DNA from: Streptomyces parvus
Lineage (GTDB): Bacteria; Actinomycetota; Actinomycetes; Streptomycetales; Streptomycetaceae
Direction of reading: 5' to 3'
Assembly (NCBI RefSeq): GCF_032121415.1
Contig: NZ_CP135079.1
Span: 3,534,001-3,598,000, forward strand
Length of the DNA stretch: 64,000 nucleotides
In this document: piece after piece, positions 50,086 through 59,823 of the stretch
How the letters are laid out: every line of letters begins with the position of its first letter
Position numbering within the stretch: position 1 is the stretch's first letter
Translations under genes and position numbers: made by a program
The notes under the pieces: model-generated
What the model saw: only the letters and a program-made list of their open reading frames with translations
What the model was told of the DNA's origin: nothing
The model's database searches: none

Positions 50086-50284
50086 GACCATCCTTCGTCC
50101 GTCCGGTACCGCGTGGTCTTTCACGGCGGCCCTCGGTAAGGAGGACGCGTTCCCACCGCAAAAGGAAGCAATTCGCGCCGAAAAAGGAGACTCCGGAAGC
50201 TCCCCGGACTCATCGCCCCGGACTCATCGCCCCGGACTCGTCGGCCCCGGCCCTGTCGTCCCCGCTCCCGTCCCCGCCCCGCCG

Positions 50285-51157
50285 TCACCTCCGCAACAGC
50301 AGGTCCGCCACCACCGCCCGGTGGTCGGAGGCGAGGCTCTCCGGCACCCACGCCCTCCGCACACCGGCCCTGTTCTTCGACACCGTCACGAAGTCGATCC
50401 GCTTGACCGGGTCCTGCGCCGGGAACGTGGGCGCGCCCGGGTCCGCGTCCGCCAGCTCCCGCCACAGCGGGGCCAGTTCGGGGGCGTCGGGCTCCGCGTT
50501 GAAGTCGCCGAGCAGGATCTTCGGGCCCCGGTCCTCGGCCATGATCCGCCGGGTGTCGGCGACCTGGGCGACGCGGACGGCGGGGTCCGGGCGGTAGTCG
50601 AGGTGGGTCACGTACACGTGCACCGGCAGCCCCCGTACCCGTACGACGACCTCGCCGAAACCCGGGGCGGGCGCGGGCACCGGGTTCGGGTCCTGGGTCG
50701 AGAGACGGGTGATCTCGTGGTTCTCGGCGCTCACGATCCGGTGCCGCGACAGCACGGCCACCCCGTACTCGGCCCGCGGCCCGCCCGGTTCGGCCGGATC
50801 GAGGCTGTAGATCGGCGCGAAGGAGACGTGCATCCGCAGCCGCCGGGCCAGTTCGCCCGCGAGATCCCGCCACTCGCTGCGGGGGCCCCAGTGCCGGTCG
50901 ACCTCCTGGAGCCCGATCACATCGGCTTTCAGTGCCCGGAGTTCGGCCGTCTGACGCTCCAGGTCGAAGACGCCGTCCATGCCCGCACCGGCATGGATGT
51001 TGTACGTGGCGACCCGCAGCGGCAGGACTCCGCCGGCTCCACCCGAGGGGGAGCGGTGGACCGACGCGGCAGCGGCGGCCGGTGCGAGGAGCGCTCCCAG
51101 GAGGGAGGCGGCGAGGAGGAGGCGAGGGGCACGAGACGAGCGGCGACGCAGCGACAT
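50285..51157 (-). CDS. Secreted endonuclease/exonuclease/phosphatase family protein
   Basis: The predicted protein has 290 residues and a signal peptide (RRRSSRAPRLLLAASLLGAL...AAAAA). The EEP fold motifs follow: LRVATYNIHAG, DVIGLQEVDRHWGPR with the metal Glu, VYVTHLDYRPDP, ILLGDFNAEPD, and a terminal ASDHRAVVADL with the catalytic His. Members are metal-dependent phosphodiesterases acting on DNA, phospholipids or inositol phosphates. The extracellular location suggests scavenging. It is divergent from the EmrB/QacA exporter and shares that promoter region. Confidence 0.88.
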   Translation of the reverse strand: MSLRRRSSRAPRLLLAASLLGALLAPAAAAASVHRSPSGGAGGVLPLRVATYNIHAGAGMDGVFDLERQTAELRALKADVIGLQEVDRHWGPRSEWRDLAGELARRLRMHVSFAPIYSLDPAEPGGPRAEYGVAVLSRHRIVSAENHEITRLSTQDPNPVPAPAPGFGEVVVRVRGLPVHVYVTHLDYRPDPAVRVAQVADTRRIMAEDRGPKILLGDFNAEPDAPELAPLWRELADADPGAPTFPAQDPVKRIDFVTVSKNRAGVRRAWVPESLASDHRAVVADLLLRR

Positions 51158-51307
51158 GGCTCTCCCAATGGCCGGAAATCGCGCATTTGGTCAGAAAACT
51201 TGTCAGGTCAGCGTCGAGAACCGTACCGCCGTGCCACCCCTCGGGTCCCAGCGGCGCGACCGGTCCGGCTCGAAGGAAATCGACTTGTACGTCGTACAGG
51301 GCTGCCT

Positions 51308-51340
51308 TACGGTGTACAGGACCCACTCCCGTACACCGTA
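51308..51340. promoter_or_regulatory. Inverted repeat operator upstream of the exporter gene
   Basis: TACGGTGTAC (51308-51317) and GTACACCGTA (51331-51340) form a perfect 10-base inverted repeat with a 13-base spacer, about 55-90 bases upstream of the exporter start. A related GTACGTCGTAC lies near 51,287-51,297. TetR regulators such as the one encoded at 53,090 usually bind repeats of this kind. Confidence 0.6.
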
Positions 51341-51395
51341 CAACCACCGGCCGCACCACCACGGGCCACCCATCCACGGAGCCCAAGGAGCCCGC

Positions 51396-52964
51396 ATGAC
51401 GGCGCCCGCCGCAGAGCGACCCGACCTCTCCCACCAGGGACATCCGCAACGCTGGCTGATCCTCGGCGTCATCTGCCTGGCCCAGCTCACCGTGCTGCTC
51501 GACAACACCGTCCTCAACGTCGCGATCCCCTCCCTCACCTCGGAGCTGCACGCCTCCACCGCCGACGTGCAGTGGATGATCAACGCCTACTCACTCGTCC
51601 AGGCGGGTCTGCTGCTCACCGCGGGCAGCTCGGCGGACCGCTACGGGCGGAAGAAGATGCTGATCGTGGGCCTCGCCCTGTTCGGCATCGGCTCGCTCGT
51701 GGCCGGGCTCGCCCAGTCCTCCGGCCAGCTCATCGCGGCCCGCGCCGGGATGGGCGTCGGTGGCGCGCTGCTGCTCACCACCACCCTCGCCGTCGTGGTC
51801 CAGATCTTCGACGAGACCGAGCGGGTCAAGGCGATCGGCATCTGGTCGACCGTCGCCTCCCTCGGCTTCGCGGCGGGCCCGCTGTTCGGCGGGTTCGTCC
51901 TCGACCACTTCTGGTGGGGCGCGATCTTCCTCATCAACCTCCCGGTCGCCCTGATCGGCCTGGTCGCCGTCGCCCGGCTCGTACCGGAGTCCAAGGTCGC
52001 CCAGGGCGACCGGCCCGACCTGCTGGGCGCGCTGCTCTCCACCATCGGTATGACCGCGGTCGTCTTCGCGATCATCTCGGGGCCCGAGCACGGCTGGGGG
52101 TCCGGCCGGGTGCTGCTGACGGTGGTCGTCGGCGTCGCCGTGCTGGCCGGATTCGTGCTGTGGGAGCTGCACATTCCGAACCCGATGCTGGACATGCACT
52201 TCTTCCGGAACCAGAAGTTCGTCGGCGCGGTGGCCGGCGCGATCCTGGTCGCCTTCGGGATGACCGGCTCACTCTTCCTGCTCACCCAGCACCTTCAGTT
52301 CGTTCTCGGGTACGGGCCGTTGGAGGCGGGTCTGCGGACGGCCCCGATGGCGCTCACCGTGGTCGCCCTCAACCTCACGGGCGTCGGCGCGCGGATGGTC
52401 CAGAAGTTCGGCACGCCCCTCGTCATCGCGGCCGGGATGAGCTGCCTGGCGGCCGGTCTCGCCGCCATCGCGGTGCTCGGCGGGGGCGACGGCGGGTACG
52501 GCGGCATGCTGTTCGGCCTGATCGTGATGGGTGCGGGCGTCGCCCTCGCCATGCCCGCGATGGCCAACGCCATCATGAGCGCCATCCCGCCGGAGAAGGC
52601 CGGGGTCGGCGCGGGGGTCAACGGCACGCTCGCGGAGTTCGGCAACGGCCTCGGGGTCGCGGTGCTGGGCGCGGTGCTCAACGCCCGGTTCGCCGCGCTC
52701 GTACCGGCCGCCGTCGGCGCCGTCTCCCTGCCCGCGGCCCTGGCCGCCGCCGACGGGCCCGCCGCCCGGGAGCAGATCAAGGACGCGTTCGCCGCGGGCC
52801 TGGAGACCAGCCAGCTCGTCGGCGCGGTGGCGGTGCTGGCGGGCGGCCTGCTCGCCGCGCTGCTGCTGCACCGGGCCGAGCGGATGGAGGCGGAGGTGCG
52901 GCGGCAGGAGGCCGACGCTTCGCAGGCGGGGGACCGGGCAGACGCGACGGGACCGGCGGCATAG
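51396..52964 (+). CDS. EmrB/QacA-type drug exporter (MFS, 14 TM)
   Basis: This 522-residue transporter has fourteen hydrophobic helices. It has the DHA2 signature QLTVLLDNTVLNVAIPSL in helix 1, motif A after helix 2-3 (GSSADRYGRKKML), and GVGAGVNGTLAEFGNGLGVAVLG near the end. It should export toxic organic molecules with the proton gradient. The start at ATG 51396 follows AAGGAG. A TetR gene begins 126 bases downstream on the same strand and an inverted repeat upstream is a likely operator, so expression is probably drug-induced. Confidence 0.9.
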   Translation: MTAPAAERPDLSHQGHPQRWLILGVICLAQLTVLLDNTVLNVAIPSLTSELHASTADVQWMINAYSLVQAGLLLTAGSSADRYGRKKMLIVGLALFGIGSLVAGLAQSSGQLIAARAGMGVGGALLLTTTLAVVVQIFDETERVKAIGIWSTVASLGFAAGPLFGGFVLDHFWWGAIFLINLPVALIGLVAVARLVPESKVAQGDRPDLLGALLSTIGMTAVVFAIISGPEHGWGSGRVLLTVVVGVAVLAGFVLWELHIPNPMLDMHFFRNQKFVGAVAGAILVAFGMTGSLFLLTQHLQFVLGYGPLEAGLRTAPMALTVVALNLTGVGARMVQKFGTPLVIAAGMSCLAAGLAAIAVLGGGDGGYGGMLFGLIVMGAGVALAMPAMANAIMSAIPPEKAGVGAGVNGTLAEFGNGLGVAVLGAVLNARFAALVPAAVGAVSLPAALAAADGPAAREQIKDAFAAGLETSQLVGAVAVLAGGLLAALLLHRAERMEAEVRRQEADASQAGDRADATGPAA

Positions 52965-53089
52965 CATCGGATACGACGCGCGTACCGGACCGTCGGCGTC
53001 CGGTACGCCGTTCTCCGGCGGGCCCGCACGGCCCGGCGTTCGGCAGGACCGCTCGGTGGCCGATCCGAGCACGACGAGGAGAGTGCGCC

Positions 53090-53950
53090 ATGGTGTCCGG
53101 GCCCGGTTCCGAACCCGATTCCGCGTCCGCGCCGGCGTCAGAGGCTGTGTCCGCGCCCGAATCAGCTGCCGCTGCCGTTCCGTCCGGCGGCTCGAAGGAC
53201 GCCACCGTGCGGACCAGTGTGTGGCTGGACCGAACGGCCCCCTCGCGCTCGCGCCGGACGGAGTCCCCGGCGGGTCTGGACCGTAACCGGATCACCGAGG
53301 CGTCGGTGCGGCTGCTGGACGCCGACGGGCTCGCCAAGTTCTCGATGCGCCGGCTCGCCGCCGAGCTGGACGTCACCGCGATGTCCCTCTACTGGTACGT
53401 CGACACCAAGGACGACCTCCTGGAGCTGGCGCTCGACTCGGTGTACGCCGAGATCGACCGGCCCCGTGAGGACGCCGACTGGCGGGACCGGCTGCGGGAG
53501 CTGGCCCGCAGCTACCGCGAACTCCTCGTCCGCCACATCTGGATCTCGCCGCTCGCCGGGACGTTCCTCAACATCGGCCCGAACTCCATGCTGTTCTCGT
53601 ACGCCGTCCAGGACGTGATCCGGGACACCGGCCTGCCCCTGGAACGGCAGACGGGCGCGCTGTCGGCCGTCTTCCAGTTCGTGTACGGATTCGGCACCGT
53701 GGAGGGCAACTTCAAGGCGCGGTGCGACGCGACCGGGCTCACCCAGGACGCGTACCACCAGCAGGCGATGGGCACGATCCGGGCGGAGCCGCGCCTGCGG
53801 GAGATCTCCGACTACTCCGACGAGATCATGTCCGCCCGGGGCGGCGAGACGCTTGAGGAGATGCGCGAGCGGGACTTCGTCTTCGCGCTGGACCTGGTGA
53901 TCGCGGGTATCGAGGCGGTGCGCGACCGGACCGGGTCCCCGGCCCAGTAG
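53090..53950 (+). CDS. TetR-family regulator of the exporter
   Basis: The predicted protein has 286 residues. It has an unusually long Ser/Ala/Pro-rich N-terminal extension (about 1-65), a TetR helix-turn-helix (ITEASVRLLDADGLAKFSMRRLAAELDVTAMSLYWYVDTKDDLL, about 70-113) and a TetR_C-type ligand domain. The gene follows the exporter on the same strand and probably represses it. The long extension is disordered and may be mis-annotated if an internal start were used; no internal ATG with a good ribosome site precedes the HTH. Confidence 0.85.
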   Translation: MVSGPGSEPDSASAPASEAVSAPESAAAAVPSGGSKDATVRTSVWLDRTAPSRSRRTESPAGLDRNRITEASVRLLDADGLAKFSMRRLAAELDVTAMSLYWYVDTKDDLLELALDSVYAEIDRPREDADWRDRLRELARSYRELLVRHIWISPLAGTFLNIGPNSMLFSYAVQDVIRDTGLPLERQTGALSAVFQFVYGFGTVEGNFKARCDATGLTQDAYHQQAMGTIRAEPRLREISDYSDEIMSARGGETLEEMRERDFVFALDLVIAGIEAVRDRTGSPAQ

Positions 53951-53983
53951 CTCCGTGCCCGGCCGGGCAGCCGCTTCACCGGC

Positions 53984-55045
53984 TCAGTAGCCGCGTGCCG
54001 TGTCCACCGTCAGCCCGGGGCGCCGGCCCTCCGTCACGTCCCGCCAGCAGGCGGTGAAGTCCACGGTGATGTCCTCGTCCGTGGTGATCCCCGCGGAGTG
54101 CGCCGTGATGACCGTACGGGGCAGCTGCCACACGGGGTCTTCCGGCGCGGCCGGTTCCGCGGGCAGCACGTCCAGCACCGCCCGCCGCACCCGGCCGTCC
54201 CGCAGCGCGGTCTCCAGCGCCCCCAGGTCCACGGTCGCGCCCCGCCCCACGTTGACGAACGTCGCCCCGCGCACCGCCGCGAACCGGTCGGCCCCGAAGA
54301 AGCCCTCCGTGGCCGGCGTCAACGGCAGGGCGGAGATCACCCAGCGGGCCTCACCCAGCACCCCGGTGTCCTCGGCGGCCCCGATCACCCGGTCGAATCC
54401 CGGCGGCACCACGCGGTCGGTGCCGGGCTCCGGGCCGTACCGCGTGGTGCGGGCGACGCCCACGGTGCGTACGCCGCAGGCCGCCAGCAGCCGCCCCACC
54501 GCCGCGCCGATGCGGCCGGTGCCGTAGATCAGGGCGGTCTGTCCGGCGACGAGCTCCGAGGGGAGGCGCTCCCAGTGCGCGCGGGCGTGCTGCTCGGTGA
54601 ACTCCGGTACGGACTGGCACTCGGCGAGCATCCAGCCCAGGACGTACTGGGCCATCCGCTCGCCCATCCGGCCCACGGTCCGGGTCAGCAGCGCCGGTCC
54701 GGGCCAAGGGCCCCCGGAGAGCAGCCGGTCCGTCCCCGCGGTGATGCTGTGGAACCAGAGCAGCCGGTCCGTCCGCAGGGCGTCGGGCAGCGCGTCGCCC
54801 ACGCAGAGGAGGGGTGGGCCGGACGGCGGCGGAACGTCCGTCAGGGGCTCCGCGGCGCGCCCGGTGATCCGCTCCAACACCCGTACCAGCTCGGAGTCCA
54901 GCGAGGGCGCGACGAGCAGCAGGGCCCGTGCGAGGGCGTCGGGCGCGGGCAGCGGCGGGGGCGGGACGGGCAGCCCGCACGCGAGGAGCGCGTGGGGCTG
55001 CCCGGCGGCGGGCTTCTCCGGAACAGGCAGCGCGCTTGCGCTCAT
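53984..55045 (-). CDS. D-2-hydroxyacid dehydrogenase (NAD-dependent)
   Basis: This 353-residue protein has the NAD-binding glycine motif GTGRIGAAVGRLLA near residue 170. RWVISALPLTPAT, VNVGRGATVDLGAL and the catalytic His in VITAHSAGIT follow, with Glu in VLPAEPAAPEDP before it. It reduces 2-oxo acids to D-2-hydroxy acids or the reverse. The N-terminal 45 residues are a Pro/Ala-rich extension. Seven bases separate it from the upstream PPOX gene, so the two are likely co-transcribed. Confidence 0.88.
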   Translation of the reverse strand: MSASALPVPEKPAAGQPHALLACGLPVPPPPLPAPDALARALLLVAPSLDSELVRVLERITGRAAEPLTDVPPPSGPPLLCVGDALPDALRTDRLLWFHSITAGTDRLLSGGPWPGPALLTRTVGRMGERMAQYVLGWMLAECQSVPEFTEQHARAHWERLPSELVAGQTALIYGTGRIGAAVGRLLAACGVRTVGVARTTRYGPEPGTDRVVPPGFDRVIGAAEDTGVLGEARWVISALPLTPATEGFFGADRFAAVRGATFVNVGRGATVDLGALETALRDGRVRRAVLDVLPAEPAAPEDPVWQLPRTVITAHSAGITTDEDITVDFTACWRDVTEGRRPGLTVDTARGY

Positions 55046-55052
55046 CGCGCGA

Positions 55053-55523
<471 letters not shown>

Positions 55524-55598
55524 GCCCACCACCCTACGACCGGGTCCGACGGTCGGCCGGGCAGCGCCTCGCGCGACCGGCGCGAGGCGGCCCGGGGG

Positions 55599-56417
55599 TC
55601 ACGGCATGGGCAGCGCCTCGCCCTGCACCGCCTGGATGTCCAGCTCCACACGCAGGGTCGTGCCGATCGCGGAGATGCCCGCCTGGACGACCTGGTTGTA
55701 GTTCATCGCGAAGTCGTCGCGGCGCAGTTCGGCGGTGGCGTGGAAGGCCGCGCGCACCCCGCCCCACGGGTCGGGCCCGGTGCCGAGGTAGGTCAGGTCC
55801 AGGTCGACGGGGCGCGAGACGCCGTGCATGGTCAGCTCGCCGTGGACGGTCCAGCGGTCGGGGCCTGCCGGGTCCAGCCCGGTGGAGCTGTAGGCGATCT
55901 CCGGGTACCGGTCCACGTCCAGGAAGTCCGGCGAGCGCAGGTGTTTGTCCCGCATGCCGTTGCCGGTGTCGATGCTGGCCGCCCTGATCACCGCGTCGAC
56001 CCGGGAGGCGCCGGTCGCCCCGGCGATCTCGATCCGGCCGCCGAAGTCGGTGAACCGGCCGTGCACGCTGGAGATCCCCAGGTGCTGGGCGACCGCGCCC
56101 ACCGAGGAGTGCGCGGGGTCCAGCGACCAGGCGCCCGGCGGCGGCAGCTCCACCCCGCCCTGCCGCGCCAGCACGATCTGCCCGGCCTCGATCCGGCCGC
56201 TCGCGGTGACGAGGGCGGTGGAGGCGGCGGGGGCGTACCCGACCGCCGTGACGATCACCGTGTACGCGCCGGCCGTCAGGGAGCCGTCCGTGCGGACGGC
56301 CCCGTCCTCGTCGGCCGCGGCCCGCAGCACCTGGGCGCCGGTCATGTCGGTGACCGTCACGACGGCGTGCTGGACCGCCCAGCCGTCCCGCGTCCGTACC
56401 TGTGCGCGAAGTCCCAT
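55599..56417 (-). CDS. YceI protein with N-terminal Ig-like (carboxypeptidase-regulatory) module
   Basis: This 272-residue protein has residues about 3-85 as a carboxypeptidase-regulatory-like beta-sandwich (QVRTRDGWAVQHAVVTVTDMTGAQ..., LTAGAYTVIVTAVGYAPA). A YceI lipid-binding domain follows at about 95-272 (WSLDPAHSSVGAVAQHLGISSVHGRFTDFGG, DKHLRSPDFLDVDRYPEIAYSS). YceI binds polyprenoid lipids. No signal peptide is seen. The start at ATG 56417 has GGGAGA upstream. The same Ig-like module forms the tail of the adjacent MFS exporter. This suggests the two act together or share an expansion of that module. Confidence 0.85.
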   Translation of the reverse strand: MGLRAQVRTRDGWAVQHAVVTVTDMTGAQVLRAAADEDGAVRTDGSLTAGAYTVIVTAVGYAPAASTALVTASGRIEAGQIVLARQGGVELPPPGAWSLDPAHSSVGAVAQHLGISSVHGRFTDFGGRIEIAGATGASRVDAVIRAASIDTGNGMRDKHLRSPDFLDVDRYPEIAYSSTGLDPAGPDRWTVHGELTMHGVSRPVDLDLTYLGTGPDPWGGVRAAFHATAELRRDDFAMNYNQVVQAGISAIGTTLRVELDIQAVQGEALPMP

Positions 56418-56641
56418 CCGTATCTCTCCCAGAAGCCCTAGCTCGATGACTCGACGATCCGCGTGCGACGCCCCGACGACCCGACGTCCCGACGGAACGC
56501 GGGGGTCACACGAGTCGGGCCCCGGGGCGGTCACGGCCGGCCGTCCCCTGCCTGCCGTACCCGCCACGGGGCCCCTTTCCACCCGGTCGCGACAGCCTCT
56601 CCGCTCGAAGTGCCGCCCGACCAGGGGTCTTCGCGATCCCT

Positions 56642-56676
56642 TCACGTGAGCGCGTGCTTTTCACGTGCTCACGTGA
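56642..56676 (-). terminator. Terminator of the MFS-fusion transcript
   Basis: Arms TCACGTGAGC (56642-56651) and GCTCACGTGA (56667-56676) pair perfectly, with an inner CGTG/CACG stem extending the hairpin. It begins 8 bases past the MFS stop codon (56684) and should end that leftward transcript. Confidence 0.75.
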
Positions 56677-56683
56677 GGGGCCG

Positions 56684-59206
56684 TCACTCGCCCGGGTGGG
56701 CGAGCTCGATGTCGTGCCCGTCGACCCCCGTACCGCTGACGGTGAGGGAGCCCGCCACCGGCGGGTAGCCGGTCGCGATGACCGAGTACTCGCCCGCGTC
56801 CAGGTCGGTGAAGGCGTACGCCCCGTCCTCACCGGTCGTCGCGGTGGCGACGACGTTGCCCGCCGCGTCGATCAGGGTCACCCGGGCGTCGGCCAGCGGG
56901 CCCCGGGCGGACCCGGCCCGCACGGTGCCCCGGACCAGCGCACCGGACCGCAGCGCGGCCTCGACGCGGGTGACGCCCTGGCCGCCGATCTCCACCGGCA
57001 GCGCCAGCGGACGGAAGCCGGCCGCGTTGACCGCGACGGTCACGGAGCCCGGGATCAGCTCGCCGAAGGCGAACTCCCCGGTCGGGCCGGACGCGCCGGT
57101 GGCCAGCACGTCGCCCCGGACGTCGGTCACGATGACCATCGCGCCGTCGACGGGGGCGCCGGACTCGGCGGCCCTGACGGTCCCGGCCAGTCCGCTCGTA
57201 CCGGACAGCAGGATGTCGAAGGCCAGCGGCTCCTCGCCGACGACCACCGTGGACGCCTGCGGCTGGAAGCCGTCGGCGGAGGCGATCAGGACGTAACTGC
57301 CGGAGCCGGGGGCGTCCAGCGTGTAGCCGCCGTCGCTCCGGGCCACGGAGCGCCCGAGCTGCCGGCCGCCCAGCGAGATCAGGGTGACGGCCGCGCGGGC
57401 GACCGGAGCGCCCTCCGCGCCGCGCACCACTCCGTGGACGGGGGTGCCCCGGACGGTGTCGTGAGGGGCTTCTGCCGTGTCGACCGAGGTGACCCCGGCC
57501 GCGCCCTCGGAGACCAGCCCGGCCGCGCCGACCGCGGCGGGGACGGGAACCTCGGCCGTCTCGACGGCGGCCGGAGCCTGGTCCGACGCCTCGGTGGGGG
57601 CGTCGTTCGCCGCGCTGGTCTTCAGGGCGACCTCCTTGATGAAGATCGTCACGATGAAGGCGACGAGCGCGGCCGGAGCGGCGTACAGGAAGACGTCGCC
57701 GACGCCGTGCCCGTACGCGGCCTCCATGACCAGCCGGAACGGCTCGGGCAGCTTGTCCAGGTCGGGGATGCCCCCGCCGCCGGTGCCGCCGTGGCCGAAC
57801 TTGGCGCCCTCGGGGCCGAGCGCGGCGAGGCCGTCCTTGACGTAGTGGGTGACCCGGTTGCCGAGGACCGCGCCGAGCGCCGAGACGCCGATCGCACCGC
57901 CGAGGGAGCGGAAGAAGGTGACGACGGAGCTGGCGGAGCCGAGGTCCTCGGGAGCGACCTGGTTCTGCGTGGCGAGGACCAGGTTCTGCATCATCATGCC
58001 GATGCCGAGGCCCATGACGAACATGAAGACCGCGACGTGCCAGTACGGGGTGTCGTACCGGATCGTGCCGAGCAGCCCGAGCCCGGCCGTGACCAGGAAA
58101 CCGCCGGTGACCAGCCATGCCTTCCAGCGCCCGGTCTTGGTGATGACCTGGCCGGAGATCGTCGAGGAGAGGAAGAGCCCCGCGATCATCGGGATGGTCA
58201 TGACGCCGGACATCGTCGGCGACTTGCCGCGCGCCAACTGGAAGTACTGGCTGAAGAAGACGGTGCCCGCGAACATCGCGATGCCGACGAACAGCGAGGC
58301 GATCGAGGCCAGCGTGATGGTGCGGTTACGGAAGAGGCGCAGCGGGATGATCGGCTCGGCGGCCCGCGACTCGATGAACACGAAGATCAGGCCGAGCAGG
58401 ACCGAGCCCGCGACCATCACGTACGTCTGCCACGACAGCCAGTCGTACTTGTCGCCCGCGAAGGTCACCCAGACCAGCAGCAGGGAGACGGCGGCGCTGA
58501 TGAAGAACGCGCCGGACCAGTCGACCTTGACGCCCTCGCGCTTCACGACGGGGAGCTTCAGGGTCTTCTGGAGCACGATCAGCGCGATGACCGCGAAGGG
58601 CACGCCGACGTAGAAGCACCAGCGCCAGCCCATCCAGCTGGTGTCGGTGATGACACCGCCGAGCAGCGGGCCGCCGACGGTGGCGACGGCGAAGACCGCG
58701 CCCAGGTAGCCGCTGTAGCGGCCGCGCTCGCGCGGGGCGATCATCGCGGCCATGACGATCTGCGCGAGGGCGGAGAGACCGCCGACGCCGATGCCCTGGA
58801 CGACGCGGCAGGCGATGAGCATGCCGCTGCTGGTCGACAGACCGGCGACGACCGACCCCAGGACATAGATGACCAGGGCTATCTGGACCAGCAGCTTCTT
58901 GCTGAAGAGGTCGGAGAGCTTGCCCCAGAGCGGGGTGGTGGCGGTCATGGCCAGCAGCGAGGCCGTCACGACCCAGGTGTAGGCGCTCTGGCCGCCGCCG
59001 AGGTCGGAGATGATCTCGGGCAGGGCGTTGGAGACGACCGTCGACGACAGGATCGCGACGAACATGCCGAGCAGCAGCCCGGTCAACGCCTCCATGATCT
59101 GCCGGTGTGTCATCGGCGTGCCGTCGGGGGTGCCGGAGGCGTTGCCGCCGTGCCCTCCGTGCTTGGCGTGGCCGCCCCGCACACCGGTGGGTGTGGTCGT
59201 AGCCAT
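56684..59206 (-). CDS. MFS exporter fused to three carboxypeptidase-regulatory-like domains
   Basis: The predicted protein has 840 residues. Residues about 35-530 are a 14-helix DHA2-type MFS drug exporter (GMFVAILSSTVVSNALPEII, KLSDLFSKKLL as motif A). After a Val/Ala/Glu-rich link (about 540-590) come three tandem beta-sandwich modules. Each opens with a GxVR/GTVR strand and ends with a Tyr/Phe-containing DGY strand (GVVRGAEGAPVARAAVTL, AGTVRAAESGAPVDGAMVI, GTVRAGSARGPLADARVTL). Such modules are usually extracellular, so the C-terminus may face outside. The start MATTT is where homology begins. It lies 31 bases after the MarR gene and is presumably controlled by it. Confidence 0.87.
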   Translation of the reverse strand: MATTTPTGVRGGHAKHGGHGGNASGTPDGTPMTHRQIMEALTGLLLGMFVAILSSTVVSNALPEIISDLGGGQSAYTWVVTASLLAMTATTPLWGKLSDLFSKKLLVQIALVIYVLGSVVAGLSTSSGMLIACRVVQGIGVGGLSALAQIVMAAMIAPRERGRYSGYLGAVFAVATVGGPLLGGVITDTSWMGWRWCFYVGVPFAVIALIVLQKTLKLPVVKREGVKVDWSGAFFISAAVSLLLVWVTFAGDKYDWLSWQTYVMVAGSVLLGLIFVFIESRAAEPIIPLRLFRNRTITLASIASLFVGIAMFAGTVFFSQYFQLARGKSPTMSGVMTIPMIAGLFLSSTISGQVITKTGRWKAWLVTGGFLVTAGLGLLGTIRYDTPYWHVAVFMFVMGLGIGMMMQNLVLATQNQVAPEDLGSASSVVTFFRSLGGAIGVSALGAVLGNRVTHYVKDGLAALGPEGAKFGHGGTGGGGIPDLDKLPEPFRLVMEAAYGHGVGDVFLYAAPAALVAFIVTIFIKEVALKTSAANDAPTEASDQAPAAVETAEVPVPAAVGAAGLVSEGAAGVTSVDTAEAPHDTVRGTPVHGVVRGAEGAPVARAAVTLISLGGRQLGRSVARSDGGYTLDAPGSGSYVLIASADGFQPQASTVVVGEEPLAFDILLSGTSGLAGTVRAAESGAPVDGAMVIVTDVRGDVLATGASGPTGEFAFGELIPGSVTVAVNAAGFRPLALPVEIGGQGVTRVEAALRSGALVRGTVRAGSARGPLADARVTLIDAAGNVVATATTGEDGAYAFTDLDAGEYSVIATGYPPVAGSLTVSGTGVDGHDIELAHPGE

Positions 59207-59237
59207 TGAGTTCCTTATCCGTGCGTATTTGCTTCTG

Positions 59238-59771
59238 TTACACAGGTGTACGGGCGTGAGCCTCGTCGCCGAGGCCGGTCCTGCACTCGCCGGTGTGACG
59301 TCCGGGGACGCAGCCGCCGGATCCGCGACAGGCGAAGCTGTCACGCAGCCGGGACAGCAGCGCGATGAGCCGGCCGACGTCGTCGTCGGACCAGTCCTGG
59401 AGGTTGTGGGCGAACACCTCGGTGGTCCGCCGGGTCAGTTCGTCGAGCTGCGCGTGCCCGCCGGGGGTCAGCCGCAGGATGCGGGACCGCTTGTCCGCCG
59501 GGTCCGGAGACCGTTCGATCCAGCCGCGATCGGCCACATGCGCCACGTGGCGACTGGTCACCGACATGTCCACGGACAGCAGCTCGGCGAGCCGGCTGAT
59601 CCGCATCTCGCCGTGCCGGTCCAGGAGGGTCAGTACGGCGGCGGATCCCGTGGGGCACTCGGGGGGCAGCGCTCGGGCGAGCCCCCTCTTGACGGCCCCG
59701 ACGGCGCTGAGCTGTCGGGCCAGTTCCTCGTAACTACTCCGTGCGGCCACGGGAACCCCCAGCACACTCAC
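59238..59771 (-). CDS. MarR-family repressor of the exporter operon
   Basis: This 177-residue protein has a MarR winged helix: MRISRLAELLSVDMSVTSRHVAHVADRGWIERSPDPADKRSRILRLTPGG at about 56-105. The dimerisation helices flank it. The C-terminal 30 residues have several Cys (SFACRGSGGCVPGRHTGEC), which could sense redox state. GTG start at 59771; the upstream region has two matched TTGC-5-GCAA repeats. It lies 31 bases before the MFS start, so both are transcribed together and autoregulation is expected. Confidence 0.87.
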   Translation of the reverse strand: MSVLGVPVAARSSYEELARQLSAVGAVKRGLARALPPECPTGSAAVLTLLDRHGEMRISRLAELLSVDMSVTSRHVAHVADRGWIERSPDPADKRSRILRLTPGGHAQLDELTRRTTEVFAHNLQDWSDDDVGRLIALLSRLRDSFACRGSGGCVPGRHTGECRTGLGDEAHARTPV

Positions 59772-59780
59772 GACTATGTT

Positions 59781-59823
59781 GTTGCTTAGGGCAACGATAG
59801 AAGCCGTTGGTTGCTGCAGGCAA
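59781..59823. promoter_or_regulatory. Twin TTGC-N5-GCAA operators for the MarR regulator
   Basis: Two inverted repeats share the same half-site and spacing: TTGC-TTAGG-GCAA (59782-59794) and TTGC-TGCAG-GCAA (59811-59823). They are 29 bases apart and just upstream of the MarR start at 59771. The nearer site lies 11-23 bases before the GTG, so binding there would block transcription or translation start. Confidence 0.7.

Noticed and set aside
49664..53950. A 1,428-codon forward frame spanning several genes
   Set aside because: Only its last 286 codons (the TetR gene) look like protein. The rest overlaps the serine hydrolase, EEP and exporter genes out of frame.
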